DNA of 64,000 bases from Shewanella sp. Arc9-LZ (GTDB lineage: Bacteria > Pseudomonadota > Gammaproteobacteria > Enterobacterales > Shewanellaceae), in the NCBI RefSeq assembly GCF_010092445.1, contig NZ_CP048031.1, positions 2,480,001 through 2,544,000 on the forward strand, read 5' to 3'. Made by a program: the position numbers and the translations under genes. Shown piece by piece: positions 1 to 9,037 of the stretch. How positions within the stretch are numbered: the first letter of the stretch is position 1; every line of letters starts with the position of its first letter. Below the pieces are notes generated by a model that ran no database searches, was not told the origin of the DNA, and saw nothing but the letters and a program-made list of their open reading frames with translations.

Positions 1-1110
1 GGCGCGAAACATCATAGAAACAGGACCGAAGAATTCCCAATAACGTGCGGGATTGTCTTCTGCAATGTCAGTCAAAATGGTCGGCTGAACAAAATTGCCT
101 GAATCAGGGACAATTGGCCCAACCTCAGTTGCGGTAGCACCGTAAGAAACCGCCTGGCGAATCTTATCCTTGATTTCATCGGCTGCCGCCTTGGATGACA
201 GAGGCGCTAGCGTTGTGCTTGGCTCGAACGGATCACCCGCTTTGAGATTCGCAGTACCACCAATATATCCTTCAAGGAACCGATCATACACCTCATCCAC
301 AATGATCATTCGTTTTGATGACACACAGACCTGACCACCATTCCAATGTCGTCCTAGAACCGCCCAGTTAATTGTTTTCTGCATATCTGCATCGGCTAGA
401 ACAACTAATGCATCAGCACCGCCAAGTTCAAGAGTCGATTTCTTTAATGCCTTGCCTGCCTGGGCAGCAACGACTGCACCGGCCCTTTCCGACCCTGTTA
501 ATGCTACGCCCTGAACGCGCGGATCGTTAATGATCGTTTCTATCTGCGACCTTGTAGCGTATAGATTTTTGAACACACCTTGAGGTAAACCAGCATCGAG
601 CATTAATTTTTCGAATGCAGCCGCGGCCTGCGGAACGTTAGACGCATGCTTGAGCAACAGTGTATTACCAGCAGATATTTGTGGTGCAGCGATACGAACC
701 ACCTGATAGAAAGGAAAGTTCCATGGTTCAATCGCCAATAATACACCCAGCGGCTCACACAAAATTTCCGCATCAGCGTCGGCAACCGGTAGCTTTTGTG
801 GAGCCAGCAATTTCTGTGCATTATTTGCATAGTAGTCGAAGATATCTGCTGACAACGCTATTTCTGCTTTGGCTTCGGATATAAGTTTACCCATCTCAAT
901 GGTGAGCAGATTGGCATAATAATCAACGTCACGGCGTAATAATTCGGCGGCGGCGTGCATTATGCGCGCACGCTCAGTAAACCCAGTATTTTTCCAAAGT
1001 AAAAAAGCATCATGCGCATTTTCAATTGCTTGCTTTACCTCTGAGTCGCTTGCATCTGGGAACGTTACCAGAAGATCACCAGTGTAAGGATTGCGTGTTT
1101 CATATGTCAT
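1..1110 (-). CDS. NAD(P)-dependent aldehyde dehydrogenase, succinate-semialdehyde dehydrogenase type (partial)
   Basis: The N-terminal 370 residues of an aldehyde dehydrogenase; the C-terminus lies beyond the left window edge. Visible landmarks are PWNFP (129-133), TGS (205-207), the general-base motif ELGG (228-231) and the catalytic cysteine C262 in WNGGQVC. The family oxidises aldehydes to acids with NAD(P)+. The short N-terminus and NP.TG.LL opening resemble the SSADH/GabD branch, but the substrate is not determined. The start is ATG at 1108-1110 with an AAAAGG ribosome site upstream. It is the last visible gene of a minus-strand group with a CurA-like reductase and YqhD, which together suggest reactive aldehyde clearance. 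Confidence 0.93.
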   Translation of the reverse strand, partial: MTYETRNPYTGDLLVTFPDASDSEVKQAIENAHDAFLLWKNTGFTERARIMHAAAELLRRDVDYYANLLTIEMGKLISEAKAEIALSADIFDYYANNAQKLLAPQKLPVADADAEILCEPLGVLLAIEPWNFPFYQVVRIAAPQISAGNTLLLKHASNVPQAAAAFEKLMLDAGLPQGVFKNLYATRSQIETIINDPRVQGVALTGSERAGAVVAAQAGKALKKSTLELGGADALVVLADADMQKTINWAVLGRHWNGGQVCVSSKRMIIVDEVYDRFLEGYIGGTANLKAGDPFEPSTTLAPLSSKAAADEIKDKIRQAVSYGATATEVGPIVPDSGNFVQPTILTDIAEDNPARYWEFFGPVSMMFRA

Positions 1111-1239
1111 AATATTTACCTTTTTTGGGTAATGTACTAACAGGAGACGGGTATTTAACAACCGCCCCCTGTGTTGTTGTGCAAAAGCTATCGCCCGAGG
1201 GCGAAGTCAGAACCATCAAGATGGTAAAATATTGACCTG

Positions 1240-2274
1240 TTACTTTTGACCAACATGGATTGTACGTTTGCCGAAGTTTTCGCCATTAAGAAGGCCTATA
1301 AATGCATGAGGAGCATTTTCGAGCCCTGTGATAATCTCTTCTCGGTATTTAATCTTGCCGCTTTTAACCCAACCAGTCATCTCGGCGGCGAAGTCGGGAT
1401 ACAGATGGCCAAAGTCATCAAAAATAATAAAACCTTGCAGCTTAATTTTCTTACGCAGGATCTGACCCATCAGCCAGTTCATTCTATCTGGCCCTTCTGG
1501 CAATTCGGTTGCGTTATATTGTGACACCAGCCCGCAAAGTGGGATCCGAGCGTTCGGATTTAATAGCGGGATGACGGCATCAAGGACCTTACCACCGACA
1601 CTTTCAAAATAGACATCGATGCCGTTTGAGTTCACCTTGGCAAGTTGGTCTGCAAAGTCAGCAACCTTATGGTCGATGCACGCGTCAAAGCCTAACTCAT
1701 CTACTGCATAGGCACATTTTTCCGCGCCGCCTGCAATTCCAACCACACGACAGCCCAGCAGCTTGCCGATTTGGCCAACAGTGGCCCCGACCGGGCCGGT
1801 CGCAGCTGCCACAACAATGGTCTCGCCAGCTTTAGGGGCACCAATATGCTTTAGGCCAGCCCAAGCAGTAAAGCCAGGCATGCCTAAAATACCCAGCGCC
1901 CATGAAAGATGGGTCGAAGACTTACCGAGGTTAGTGAGCCCGGTGCCATCGGAAACAGCATAGTCTTGCCAACCATTAAAACTAAGCACGAAGTCGCCTG
2001 GAGCAAAGCCATCGATATTGGAATCAACAACTTGAGACACAGTACCGCCTATCATCACCGCGCCTATTTCGACAGGGTCTGCATAAGATGGTGCATCGCT
2101 CATCCGCCCGCGCATATAGGGGTCGAGCGAAAGGAATTCAGTCCGCAGTAGCATTTGTTTGTCGTTAGCAACAGGGATAGCGGTCTCAATCAAAGTTAAC
2201 GTGTCTAGCGTAGGTTCGCCTTTAGGACGTTCTGCAAGAACCCATTGTCGATTAGTTGTGTTTGTTTGTGTCAT
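1240..2274 (-). CDS. NADP-dependent oxidoreductase, zinc-free MDR family (CurA/YncB-like)
   Basis: A 344-residue medium-chain reductase without zinc-ligand cysteines. It has the N-terminal substrate fold and a Rossmann nucleotide-binding region around AATGPVGATVGQIGKLLG (roughly residue 160). Relatives (CurA, leukotriene B4 12-hydroxydehydrogenase/prostaglandin reductase) reduce alpha,beta-unsaturated ketones or aldehydes with NADPH. The longer reading frame begins at a TTG, but AGGAG lies 7 bases before the ATG at 2274, so I chose that. It sits 12 bases after yqhD on the same strand, so the two are almost certainly cotranscribed. A second member of the family is at 35301-36299. Confidence 0.9.
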   Translation of the reverse strand: MTQTNTTNRQWVLAERPKGEPTLDTLTLIETAIPVANDKQMLLRTEFLSLDPYMRGRMSDAPSYADPVEIGAVMIGGTVSQVVDSNIDGFAPGDFVLSFNGWQDYAVSDGTGLTNLGKSSTHLSWALGILGMPGFTAWAGLKHIGAPKAGETIVVAAATGPVGATVGQIGKLLGCRVVGIAGGAEKCAYAVDELGFDACIDHKVADFADQLAKVNSNGIDVYFESVGGKVLDAVIPLLNPNARIPLCGLVSQYNATELPEGPDRMNWLMGQILRKKIKLQGFIIFDDFGHLYPDFAAEMTGWVKSGKIKYREEIITGLENAPHAFIGLLNGENFGKRTIHVGQK

Positions 2275-2286
2275 ATTCAATCTCCT

Positions 2287-3444
2287 TTAAAGTGACGCTT
2301 CAAGAATGCGACGGACATCAGTTGGGGTGATGTCTTTGTGTTCGCCAAGGGCTGTCATGCCATGTTCCTCCAAGGCGCGAACAATAAGTTCAATTTCTGC
2401 TGCGGCAATACCGTAGTCGCTCAATCGAGTCTTGATCCCTAATTGCTCGAAAAACGCCCGCGTGGCGTCTATTGCAGCGTCAATTCGCACAGCATCTGTG
2501 CCTTCGGTGATGCCCCAGACATTACTAGCATATTGGAGTAATTTTTCGTGCTTGTGGCCACGCTGATCATTCAATAGTGACGGTAACACGACAGCAAGAG
2601 TACGGGCGTGGTCTGTATCATTGAGCGCAGTAATCTCATGTCCGATCATGTGAGAAGCCCAATCTTGTGGCACTCCGGCACCGATTAAGCCATTCAAAGC
2701 CAGTGTGGCTGTCCACATCAGACTTGCACGAATGTCATAATCTTCTGGTGTCTTTAGCGCTTTAGGGCCAAGCTCAATAATGGTGCGTAGCAGAGACTCG
2801 GCAAAACCATCCTGCACGTGTGCGCCACTGGGGTAAGTTAGATACTGCTCGATAATATGGACAAAGGCATCTGCAGCGCCATTGGCAATCTGACGCGCAG
2901 GCAGCGTATAGGTAAGTTCAGGATCGAGGACCGAAAAAATTGGGTAGCAATGCGGACTTCTAAAAGGAAGCTTGGCTATCTTCTCAGGGTTGGTTATCAC
3001 CCCACCATTGTTCATTTCAGATCCTGTAGCTGGCAATGTAAGCACCGTTCCGAACGGCATCGCCGCGGTCACTTTTTCCGTGCCGTCAGTAAGGATCTCC
3101 CAGGGGTCACCAGCATAAAGCGCCGCCATCGCGATAAATTTAGTCGCATCAATGACAGATCCGCCACCCACGGCAAGCAAAAAGGTGATGTTATTATCAG
3201 CGATTACTTTGACGGCATTAAGGGTCGTTGCATAACGAGGATTTGGTTCTATGCCACCAAACTCGACCAATGTGCGACCAGAAAGTGCTGTTCTCACTTG
3301 CCCTAATACACCGGTTCGTTCCGCGCTACCACCGCCATAGATAATCAATACTTTTGCATCTACTGGAATATGATCGTTAAGGTCTTCGATGCGGCCTTTA
3401 CCAAAGAGGATTTTTGTCGGATTGTGCAAGTCAAAGTTGTTCAT
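2287..3444 (-). CDS. yqhD: NADPH-dependent aldehyde reductase YqhD (iron/zinc alcohol dehydrogenase family)
   Basis: A 385-residue type III alcohol dehydrogenase very close in layout to E. coli YqhD. It shares the opening MNNFDLHNPTKILFGKG, the GGGSVIDATKF cofactor segment, the metal-binding D and H in ADAFVHIIEQY, and the two histidines of HMIGHEITALNDTDHAR. YqhD uses NADPH to reduce toxic short-chain aldehydes, including lipid-peroxidation products, to alcohols in the cytoplasm. A good AAGGAA ribosome site precedes the ATG. It is the first gene of a minus-strand operon with the CurA-like reductase and the aldehyde dehydrogenase. A TetR-type regulator pseudogene lies upstream and may once have controlled this group. 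Confidence 0.95.
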   Translation of the reverse strand: MNNFDLHNPTKILFGKGRIEDLNDHIPVDAKVLIIYGGGSAERTGVLGQVRTALSGRTLVEFGGIEPNPRYATTLNAVKVIADNNITFLLAVGGGSVIDATKFIAMAALYAGDPWEILTDGTEKVTAAMPFGTVLTLPATGSEMNNGGVITNPEKIAKLPFRSPHCYPIFSVLDPELTYTLPARQIANGAADAFVHIIEQYLTYPSGAHVQDGFAESLLRTIIELGPKALKTPEDYDIRASLMWTATLALNGLIGAGVPQDWASHMIGHEITALNDTDHARTLAVVLPSLLNDQRGHKHEKLLQYASNVWGITEGTDAVRIDAAIDATRAFFEQLGIKTRLSDYGIAAAEIELIVRALEEHGMTALGEHKDITPTDVRRILEASL

Positions 3445-4207
3445 ATTCTATGTTTCCTTCTGTTTCAATGTGAAGGCGTACGTTTATGCTGACATACGTC
3501 GATTTTTCTGTGTCTAGTATTCGAATGTAGGCAGACCTGATGAACACATATACTGCGACAACTTGTAACTGCGGCGATAAAAAAGAGACTTAACAGCATC
3601 GCCAATATCGCTATTTTGCCGTTCATGGCAATTGCCTAGATGGAATAAAATGCGTTGATCATATTCACTTGCTTGATATCTACATTGTTATTCTTTACTA
3701 AATGGTCAACTATAATTAAATGAGTAAACCACCTAAAGTAACCACTTGAATATGTCAATACGATATTTAAATATAAAACTCGTTATTATCTCTGATTTAA
3801 GACATTTATATTTAGATATAATATTAAAATATATTTTCAGCATGACGCTAACCATATTAAAACCAGATGATTAAAAAAAGATGATTAAAATCACTGTTAG
3901 TGCGGTGCTTTAAATAAACTAAATTATATTTTACTGTTTAGTTACACTAACATACCAATGTTAGCCTTTCCAATTAGGCCAATAAATCTTAATAATTGTA
4001 AACAGTTCAGACTAAAAGGATGTAATTGAGTACATCCTTTTAACAATACTAACGATTGGGATTAAGTTTTGTTTAAGTATAAAAATGATGATAGGGAATA
4101 ACAATAATCAGCGTATGTTATTAGCCACATAAGATTAACTTAATAACAATTCTGAAATTTATAAATAGTTAGATAAATAGATAAGCATCTACGTTTTTAA
4201 ATAAATC
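3445..4207. other. AT-rich intergenic region upstream of yqhD
   Basis: About 760 bases with no credible reading frame. It must contain the yqhD promoter near its left end. It also holds one clear hairpin (4014-4041, listed separately), which lies downstream of the tetR pseudogene. Apart from these I see no repeat or conserved element. Confidence 0.7.
4014..4041. terminator. Hairpin, probable bidirectional terminator
   Basis: Perfect 11-base arms AAAAGGATGTA (4014-4024) and TACATCCTTTT (4031-4041) around a 6-base loop. The A-rich left edge and T-rich right edge fit intrinsic termination in either direction. It lies downstream of the tetR remnant on the minus strand. Confidence 0.65.
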
Positions 4208-4598
4208 CTAACGCGCGTGACAATCAACAGTTTCAATACTGCTTATTTCATCATCCATACAGAAATGTGGGCAACCCAACACCCGGCCATGTTTCTCGAT
4301 AGCTTCAACTAGTGTTTGTTGTATGTCGTCAAGGTAGGCTTTAAGTCGTTCTAAAGGTGGCCTAGTTAGCGAAAAAGGTGTTCATTTTCGGCTTTTTTAT
4401 CTCCTATCCGTCGAGGATGGCCTCAGTAACATGTTCTGATTTAGATTTGAAAAAATAGTAGCAGCCCTTCTTCACGCCGGCTCGCTCACATATAGCATCA
4501 ATAGTGAGAGTGCCATAGCTGCTCTGCCACATTAAATCTAATGTTGCTTGTAGCAAACGTTCTTTGCCATCACTTTTGGCCCATTTCCAGTACCTATC
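4208..4598 (-). pseudogene. TetR/AcrR family regulator, decayed
   Basis: Translation of the minus strand from about 4598 gives a recognisable TetR helix-turn-helix (SDGKERLLQATLDLM, then TIDAICERAGVKKGCYYFFK and SKSEHVTEAILDG). It then hits a stop near 4412. The reading resumes in another frame with LERLKAYLDDIQQTLVEAIE and GRVLGCPHFCMDDEISS, ending at a TAG at 4208-4210. The linker between the two halves is much shorter than in intact relatives, and I find no good start codon. An internal deletion plus frameshift and loss of the C-terminal ligand-binding part are the simplest reading. It probably once regulated the adjacent yqhD operon. Confidence 0.82.
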
Positions 4599-4601
4599 AA
4601 T

Positions 4602-4640
4602 ACGTTGACATTATTGACGTTGACATTATTGACGTTGACT
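4602..4640. repeat. 15-bp tandem repeat at the 5' end of the tetR remnant
   Basis: ACGTTGACATTATTG occurs at 4602-4616 and 4617-4631, followed by a 9-base partial third copy. This slippage-type duplication sits just where the start of the decayed regulator would be. Confidence 0.8.
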
Positions 4641-4686
4641 ATTATCTATTCGTCTCGATACGCTAATTGGGGCTACCCAATTTAAC

Positions 4687-6048
4687 TTAATCATCAGAAA
4701 CCAAAAACAATATTGTAGCCCCTATTATCCCGGCTAATAATGAACCGAAAAGGATACCCAGCTTAGCTTGTTCGATTAAAGCGGGCTGCCCCTCAAATGC
4801 TAAGGCTGATATAAACAATGACATTGTAAAGCCTACACCCGCTAAAAATCCGATACCTATGATATGAGGAAATGTCATCCCATTAGGTAACCTTACCGCA
4901 CCCACTTTTAACCCTAACCAAGCAAAAAGGCTAATACCAATGCCCTTTCCCAACACCAATGCGAGTATTATTGCTAGTGTGACCACAGTATCTTTAAATT
5001 CAGGAATCATTGTGGGTAACATTACACCTGCGTTCAAAAAAGCAAACAAAGGTAAAATAATAAGGCTAACGGGTTTGTCTAGCGTATAGCCCCAACGTAA
5101 TATCGGCGCTGTACTTTGCTTGGCAATATCTTCGGCCTTTACAGCAAGTGCGTGTTGTTTTTCATTCTCAAGGATAGGAGTGTCTACACTGTCTACGTCC
5201 TTAAATTCTTGAATGACATGTTGCATTTTACGACGAAACCAAACTTTATTGGTATAAGGACGCGTCGGTACCATCATAGCAGCTAAAAGACCGGCCGTGG
5301 TTGCATGTACGCCTGATTGAAGAATAAACCACCAAAGAAAAAAACCGCCCATTAAATAGAAAATAGGTTTTCTTATGCCCAGAATGTTGATAAAAAATAA
5401 CACTAATAACGTCAGAGCAGCCCACAATAATGACAGAACTTCGATTTGTTCAGTATAAAATAATCCAATAACAGCAACGGCTCCCATGTCATCTACAATG
5501 GCTAAACCCGTAAGAATAATGTAAGCAGCCCGAGGTGCTTTAGCGCCTAACAGTGTTAAAATACCTATAGCAAATGCCGTGTCTGTGGCCATAGGAACAC
5601 CCCAACCTTGATACGCATTGGACGAGTCACTAATCCAAATAATGCTTGAATATATCAGTGCTGGGAGCACCATGCCCCCTAATGCCATAACAATAACTAA
5701 TGCAGCATCTTTTAAATCGCTAAGAGCGCCGACCAAACATTCATATTTTATTTCTAACCCTAAAATGAAAAAAAACAACACCATCAAGCCATCATTGATC
5801 CAATAATGTAAGGAATGACTTATTGACCAATCGCCAAGAGAAATAGTTAATTTAAGTGTACTGAGTGCTTCATAACTGTGTTGCCATCCTAAGTTAACCA
5901 TAAGAATTGCGGCTATTGCCGAAACCAGTAACACGATTCCAGCTACGATCTGGCTATCGATGAATGACTCCACAGGTAATGAAAACTTAAGAAAACCACG
6001 CTCTAACGGAGCATGATCACGATTTTCTTCCTTTATTTCGTAACCCAT
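4687..6048 (-). CDS. nhaA: Na+/H+ antiporter NhaA
   Basis: A 453-residue inner-membrane protein with about twelve hydrophobic segments. It exchanges external H+ for cytoplasmic Na+ and so controls sodium and alkaline pH tolerance. NhaA landmarks are visible: GWGVPMATDTAFAIG carries the equivalent of E. coli Asp133, and LAIVDDMGAVAVIG carries the paired aspartates 163/164 of the transport site. A lysine-containing segment (YTLDKPVSLIILPLFAFLNAG) matches the Lys300 helix. It is longer than E. coli NhaA (388 residues), with a charged cytoplasmic loop near residues 270-310, as in the longer NhaA subfamily. It is a single gene flanked by noncoding stretches. Confidence 0.95.
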   Translation of the reverse strand: MGYEIKEENRDHAPLERGFLKFSLPVESFIDSQIVAGIVLLVSAIAAILMVNLGWQHSYEALSTLKLTISLGDWSISHSLHYWINDGLMVLFFFILGLEIKYECLVGALSDLKDAALVIVMALGGMVLPALIYSSIIWISDSSNAYQGWGVPMATDTAFAIGILTLLGAKAPRAAYIILTGLAIVDDMGAVAVIGLFYTEQIEVLSLLWAALTLLVLFFINILGIRKPIFYLMGGFFLWWFILQSGVHATTAGLLAAMMVPTRPYTNKVWFRRKMQHVIQEFKDVDSVDTPILENEKQHALAVKAEDIAKQSTAPILRWGYTLDKPVSLIILPLFAFLNAGVMLPTMIPEFKDTVVTLAIILALVLGKGIGISLFAWLGLKVGAVRLPNGMTFPHIIGIGFLAGVGFTMSLFISALAFEGQPALIEQAKLGILFGSLLAGIIGATILFLVSDD

Positions 6049-6428
6049 AACTTGTCTCCATCACGTTATTGCATGATTTTTTAACCGAAGAATGTATCCA
6101 GAACCCTTTAAAATCAATACATTAAACATCGAGCAAATACGATACCATCTTTGCTAACAAAACGGCTTTATATCCTGTCAATCGCGCTGAAATTTAATGC
6201 AAACCTAGCATCACGTTTGCCAAACCAGCGGAGCTAAGCGATTAACATTGCTGATAAACTGTCAAGACACGCCTGAGAATATGACTGTAATCGGTTTAAT
6301 CAACTGACTATGTATTCTGATCTGTTTCGGTATATTTACCATCACTATGATTGCAACATACACGGTTATATTGTTAGTGTGGTAACCCGCTATGACATAA
6401 ATATCGAACAATTAACGGAGCGAAACTA
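6049..6428. other. Intergenic region between divergent nhaA and a small ORF
   Basis: About 380 bases with no credible gene. It must hold the divergent promoters for nhaA and the 70-residue gene at 6429. No palindrome or riboswitch-like structure was recognised. Confidence 0.6.
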
Positions 6429-6641
6429 ATGGGATCTAACAATACTGATCAACATAAACACAGTATCGCGACTTTTGCAGCCTTGAAAACCGCCATTGCA
6501 AATGATGAAGAGCAGTTAGTAAAGGAATTATTGGCAGATGAACCGATGCAAGAGCTTGAGAAAAGCTACCTCCTTGACCTAGCCCATCTAAACAATAATC
6601 GTACTATCATAAAATTACTTGAAGATATTCCTGAAAAATAG
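6429..6641 (+). CDS. Small hypothetical protein, 70 residues
   Basis: A short hydrophilic, helix-rich acidic protein (KTAIANDEEQLVKELLADEPMQELEKSYLLDLAHLNNNRTIIKLLEDIP split over its length). The pattern of leucines at helical spacing resembles half an ankyrin-type helical hairpin, but no family is certain. A strong ribosome site (ACGGAG) stands 9 bases before the ATG, and the coding stretch ends shortly before a hairpin at 6707, which supports a real gene. No signal peptide or membrane segment is present. Function unknown. Confidence 0.7.
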   Translation: MGSNNTDQHKHSIATFAALKTAIANDEEQLVKELLADEPMQELEKSYLLDLAHLNNNRTIIKLLEDIPEK

Positions 6642-6706
6642 CTAAACAAAGAAATATAGTGTGTTGATGTCCTCTCTATTTAGCTAGCCATTTTCCCTTA
6701 AGAGAA

Positions 6707-6725
6707 TCGCCGCTTATAGCGGCGA
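6707..6725. terminator. GC-rich hairpin between convergent genes
   Basis: Arms TCGCCGCT and AGCGGCGA with a 3-base loop lie between the 70-residue gene (plus) and the membrane-protein gene (minus). The U-tract is weak on both sides, so it may be a bidirectional terminator or only a stabilising 3' hairpin. Confidence 0.5.
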
Positions 6726-6772
6726 ATAAATACTTATCTAAGCGATACATAAAAACCATTGTTCACAAATGA

Positions 6773-7240
6773 CTATATACTTTCCTCTTCTCTTTTTTCT
6801 ATAGTAGCGCTTAATTTTTGATATACACCAAGTGCGACAATTAAGATAGCTGATACCATAATAAGTAAGGCTGGATAGAGCAAAAGGCTAAGGTCTTTCG
6901 TTCCTGCTTTAAATATAAAAACCAGTCCTTCAATGCTGACTGCTATAGTAATAATGACAATAATTTTTGTAATTGTTCGTCTTGCCTCTTTGGGATCTCG
7001 CAGCTCTTTGTCCTTAAAAACCTCTTCTTCCATCATATACTGTGCTACATCAATAATGGCTGCTGCAATAATGATAGCAGCGACAGATTGAAGCATTAAT
7101 GGAATAAATCCAGAGTCATACTGTATGCCAGAAATGACCTCATAAATGGACCACAGCATAATTATCAAAGATAAGATGATAAGCACTACAGCTGCGAACA
7201 AATGAACTCCAGCGAAAATCTTATTAAACAGTTTTTTCAT
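6773..7240 (-). CDS. Small integral membrane protein, 155 residues
   Basis: A protein with four hydrophobic segments, at roughly residues 12-38, 45-65, 92-115 and 122-142. A charged loop (MEEEVFKDKELRDPKEARRT) lies between the second pair. The open frame extends 29 codons further upstream, but a GAGGG ribosome site sits directly before the ATG at 7238-7240 and the residues beyond it look non-native, so I used MKKLFNK as the start. Similar proteins are annotated as general membrane or glycosylation-pathway proteins without experimental function. It neighbours a coiled-coil stress-type protein on the same strand. Confidence 0.75.
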   Translation of the reverse strand: MKKLFNKIFAGVHLFAAVVLIILSLIIMLWSIYEVISGIQYDSGFIPLMLQSVAAIIIAAAIIDVAQYMMEEEVFKDKELRDPKEARRTITKIIVIITIAVSIEGLVFIFKAGTKDLSLLLYPALLIMVSAILIVALGVYQKLSATIEKREEESI

Positions 7241-7427
7241 ATTTTTTCCCTCTAAGAATTTATCAACCAACGTGGCCCATTCAGCTATTAATGTGTACAC
7301 ACATTTGAAGCGAAGGTGTTCATCCAATATTGATACTTGCTTGTATCATTTAATGCATAAACTCATTAATGATTGGCCGCCATAATGTAGGGATACTATT
7401 AACTCGAGTTTCTATTATGTAGCATAC

Positions 7428-7715
7428 TTATTTGAATCTTGACGTCGCAGACTTAAATGCCGAACCAAGCGAATCCCAGGCGCTGTCAATACCGACTTTT
7501 ATGTCTTCCCAAGCATCGTCACCGGCCTTTTTAAGCTCAGTAAGCTTTTTATTGGCAGTGTCCTTCATAGACTGAAGTTGCTCTATTTGTTTGTAGTATT
7601 CAAGCTGCTCATCAGCTGCGGCCGCATCAGCTTTTGCTTTAAGTTTGTCGATATCAGCGCTCCACTCGTCGAGCTGCGCTTGCAATTTCTTTTCGTATGC
7701 TTGTTTCTTACTCAT
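7428..7715 (-). CDS. Coiled-coil protein, sll1863-like stress family
   Basis: A 95-residue, highly charged, alanine- and lysine-rich helical protein (KKLQAQLDEWSADIDKLKAK, then DEQLEYYKQIEQLQSMKD). It ends in an amphipathic WDSLGSAFKSATSRF tail. This pattern matches the small sll1863-type coiled-coil proteins linked to stress in bacteria; the molecular role is unknown. The open frame continues 27 codons upstream, but AAGGA followed by ATG at 7713-7715 marks the likely start. It lies 187 bases upstream of the membrane-protein gene on the same strand, so they may be cotranscribed. Confidence 0.78.
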   Translation of the reverse strand: MSKKQAYEKKLQAQLDEWSADIDKLKAKADAAAADEQLEYYKQIEQLQSMKDTANKKLTELKKAGDDAWEDIKVGIDSAWDSLGSAFKSATSRFK

Positions 7716-8302
7716 AATGATTGTCCTTTTAAATACATTGGATACGCTATACATTTTAAGTGTTTCTAGTTTATTTGAATCACTGCGCCTCAGCATATTT
7801 GATTATTTACCGGCATAAATTTACCAGCTTAAATTTACGTTACCACGCAAGGCGGCATATTGCTCACTTCTGCCTTATTATTGCTTGTTCATGTAATATC
7901 GTTATGAAGATATGTTAATGGATCTATTTGCAACCTTTGCTCGTAAAAAAGCCTGCGATTAAAAAATTTAAGCTGTTATATGAAATACATGAGATACATG
8001 ATGGTTATTTATCAAGGCAATTGAGCACTGCGCAGTATCGAAATACAGTAGCGAGAAACAAACTAACATGAATAAATCATACTAGAGGTATATTGGTTTG
8101 ATTTATTTAGCATTAATATCAATGAATTATAACCATAAAGCTAATGAGTCATTTACAAGCAAAAACACACTCAGATGAAATAATTTATGGCCTAGATATC
8201 ATATAATGCAAATTGACGAACAATATCCCAGATGTAGCGTTAATTGGTGAAGCAGCCAATTTTGATTGATAAGGTTGCACTAGTTAGTGTTAAGGACTTT
8301 TA
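7716..8302. other. Intergenic region, nothing recognised
   Basis: About 590 AT-rich bases between divergent genes. They must include promoters for the coiled-coil gene (minus) and the flavin reductase (plus). I found no coding sequence, repeat or RNA-like structure. Confidence 0.6.
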
Positions 8303-8911
8303 ATGCATTTTACCAAAGAGCGCTTAGACGCGCTTGAAAAACACACCCGTAGCCATTTAATCAATTCACTGTCAGGATTTAAAAGCGCTAATTTAATAGG
8401 TACACAAGATTTACAGGGCAACACTAATTTGTCGATTGTCAGTTCGGTTATTCACCTAGGTGCCAATCCGCCGCTGGTTGGTATGATAATCCGCCCTCAC
8501 AGTGTGCCGCGTCATACCTTTGAAAATATTTTACAAACCGGCTTGTATACCATTAATCAAGTTAATCAATCTATTTATGAGCAAGCTCATCAAACATCTG
8601 CTCGATATGATAAAGATGAATCAGAGTTTGTAGCGGCGGGATTAACGCCTGAATATCTATCAGACTTTAGCGCGCCTTTTGTAAAAGAAAGCCGCCTAAA
8701 ATATTCAGTTAAGCTAGTAGAGCATCAACATTTAGCTATCAATGGTACTGAGTTTGTTATTGGTGAAATAGTTGACGTGTATGTAGACGATGATGCGGTT
8801 CAAACTGACGGGTTTATAGATTTACACACTATTGATACGGTAGCGATTAGCGGGCTCGATTGTTACTACACAGGCAATAAACTGGCTCGTTTGCCTTATG
8901 CTAAAAAATAG
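8303..8911 (+). CDS. Flavin reductase-like FMN-binding split-barrel protein
   Basis: A 202-residue protein of the FMN-binding split-barrel type. Its N-terminal half holds the barrel (SANLIGTQDLQGNTNLSIVSS, then PPLVGMIIRPHSVPRHTFENIL), followed by the family pattern YTINQV and an IGEIVDVYVDD strand near residue 155. Such proteins bind FMN and either supply reduced flavin or oxidise flavin-linked substrates; the partner here is unknown. AAGGAC precedes the ATG. It is a single plus-strand gene closed by the strong hairpin at 8990-9025. Confidence 0.85.
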   Translation: MHFTKERLDALEKHTRSHLINSLSGFKSANLIGTQDLQGNTNLSIVSSVIHLGANPPLVGMIIRPHSVPRHTFENILQTGLYTINQVNQSIYEQAHQTSARYDKDESEFVAAGLTPEYLSDFSAPFVKESRLKYSVKLVEHQHLAINGTEFVIGEIVDVYVDDDAVQTDGFIDLHTIDTVAISGLDCYYTGNKLARLPYAKK

Positions 8912-8989
8912 CGGTGACATAATTTTATCGTGCTTAAGCTAATTTATAGCATGTGCGGCTGCATAAAATAACCAGAATACGAGTCGTAT

Positions 8990-9025
8990 TTGATAAATCC
9001 CATTTAACTAAATGGGATTTATCAA
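8990..9025. terminator. Bidirectional terminator hairpin
   Basis: Perfect 17-base arms (8990-9006 and 9009-9025) around a 2-base nominal loop lie between the convergent flavin-reductase and DUF885 genes. The stem is AT-rich at its base, which gives U-rich tails in both directions. Confidence 0.8.
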
Positions 9026-9037
9026 TATCAACGTATT

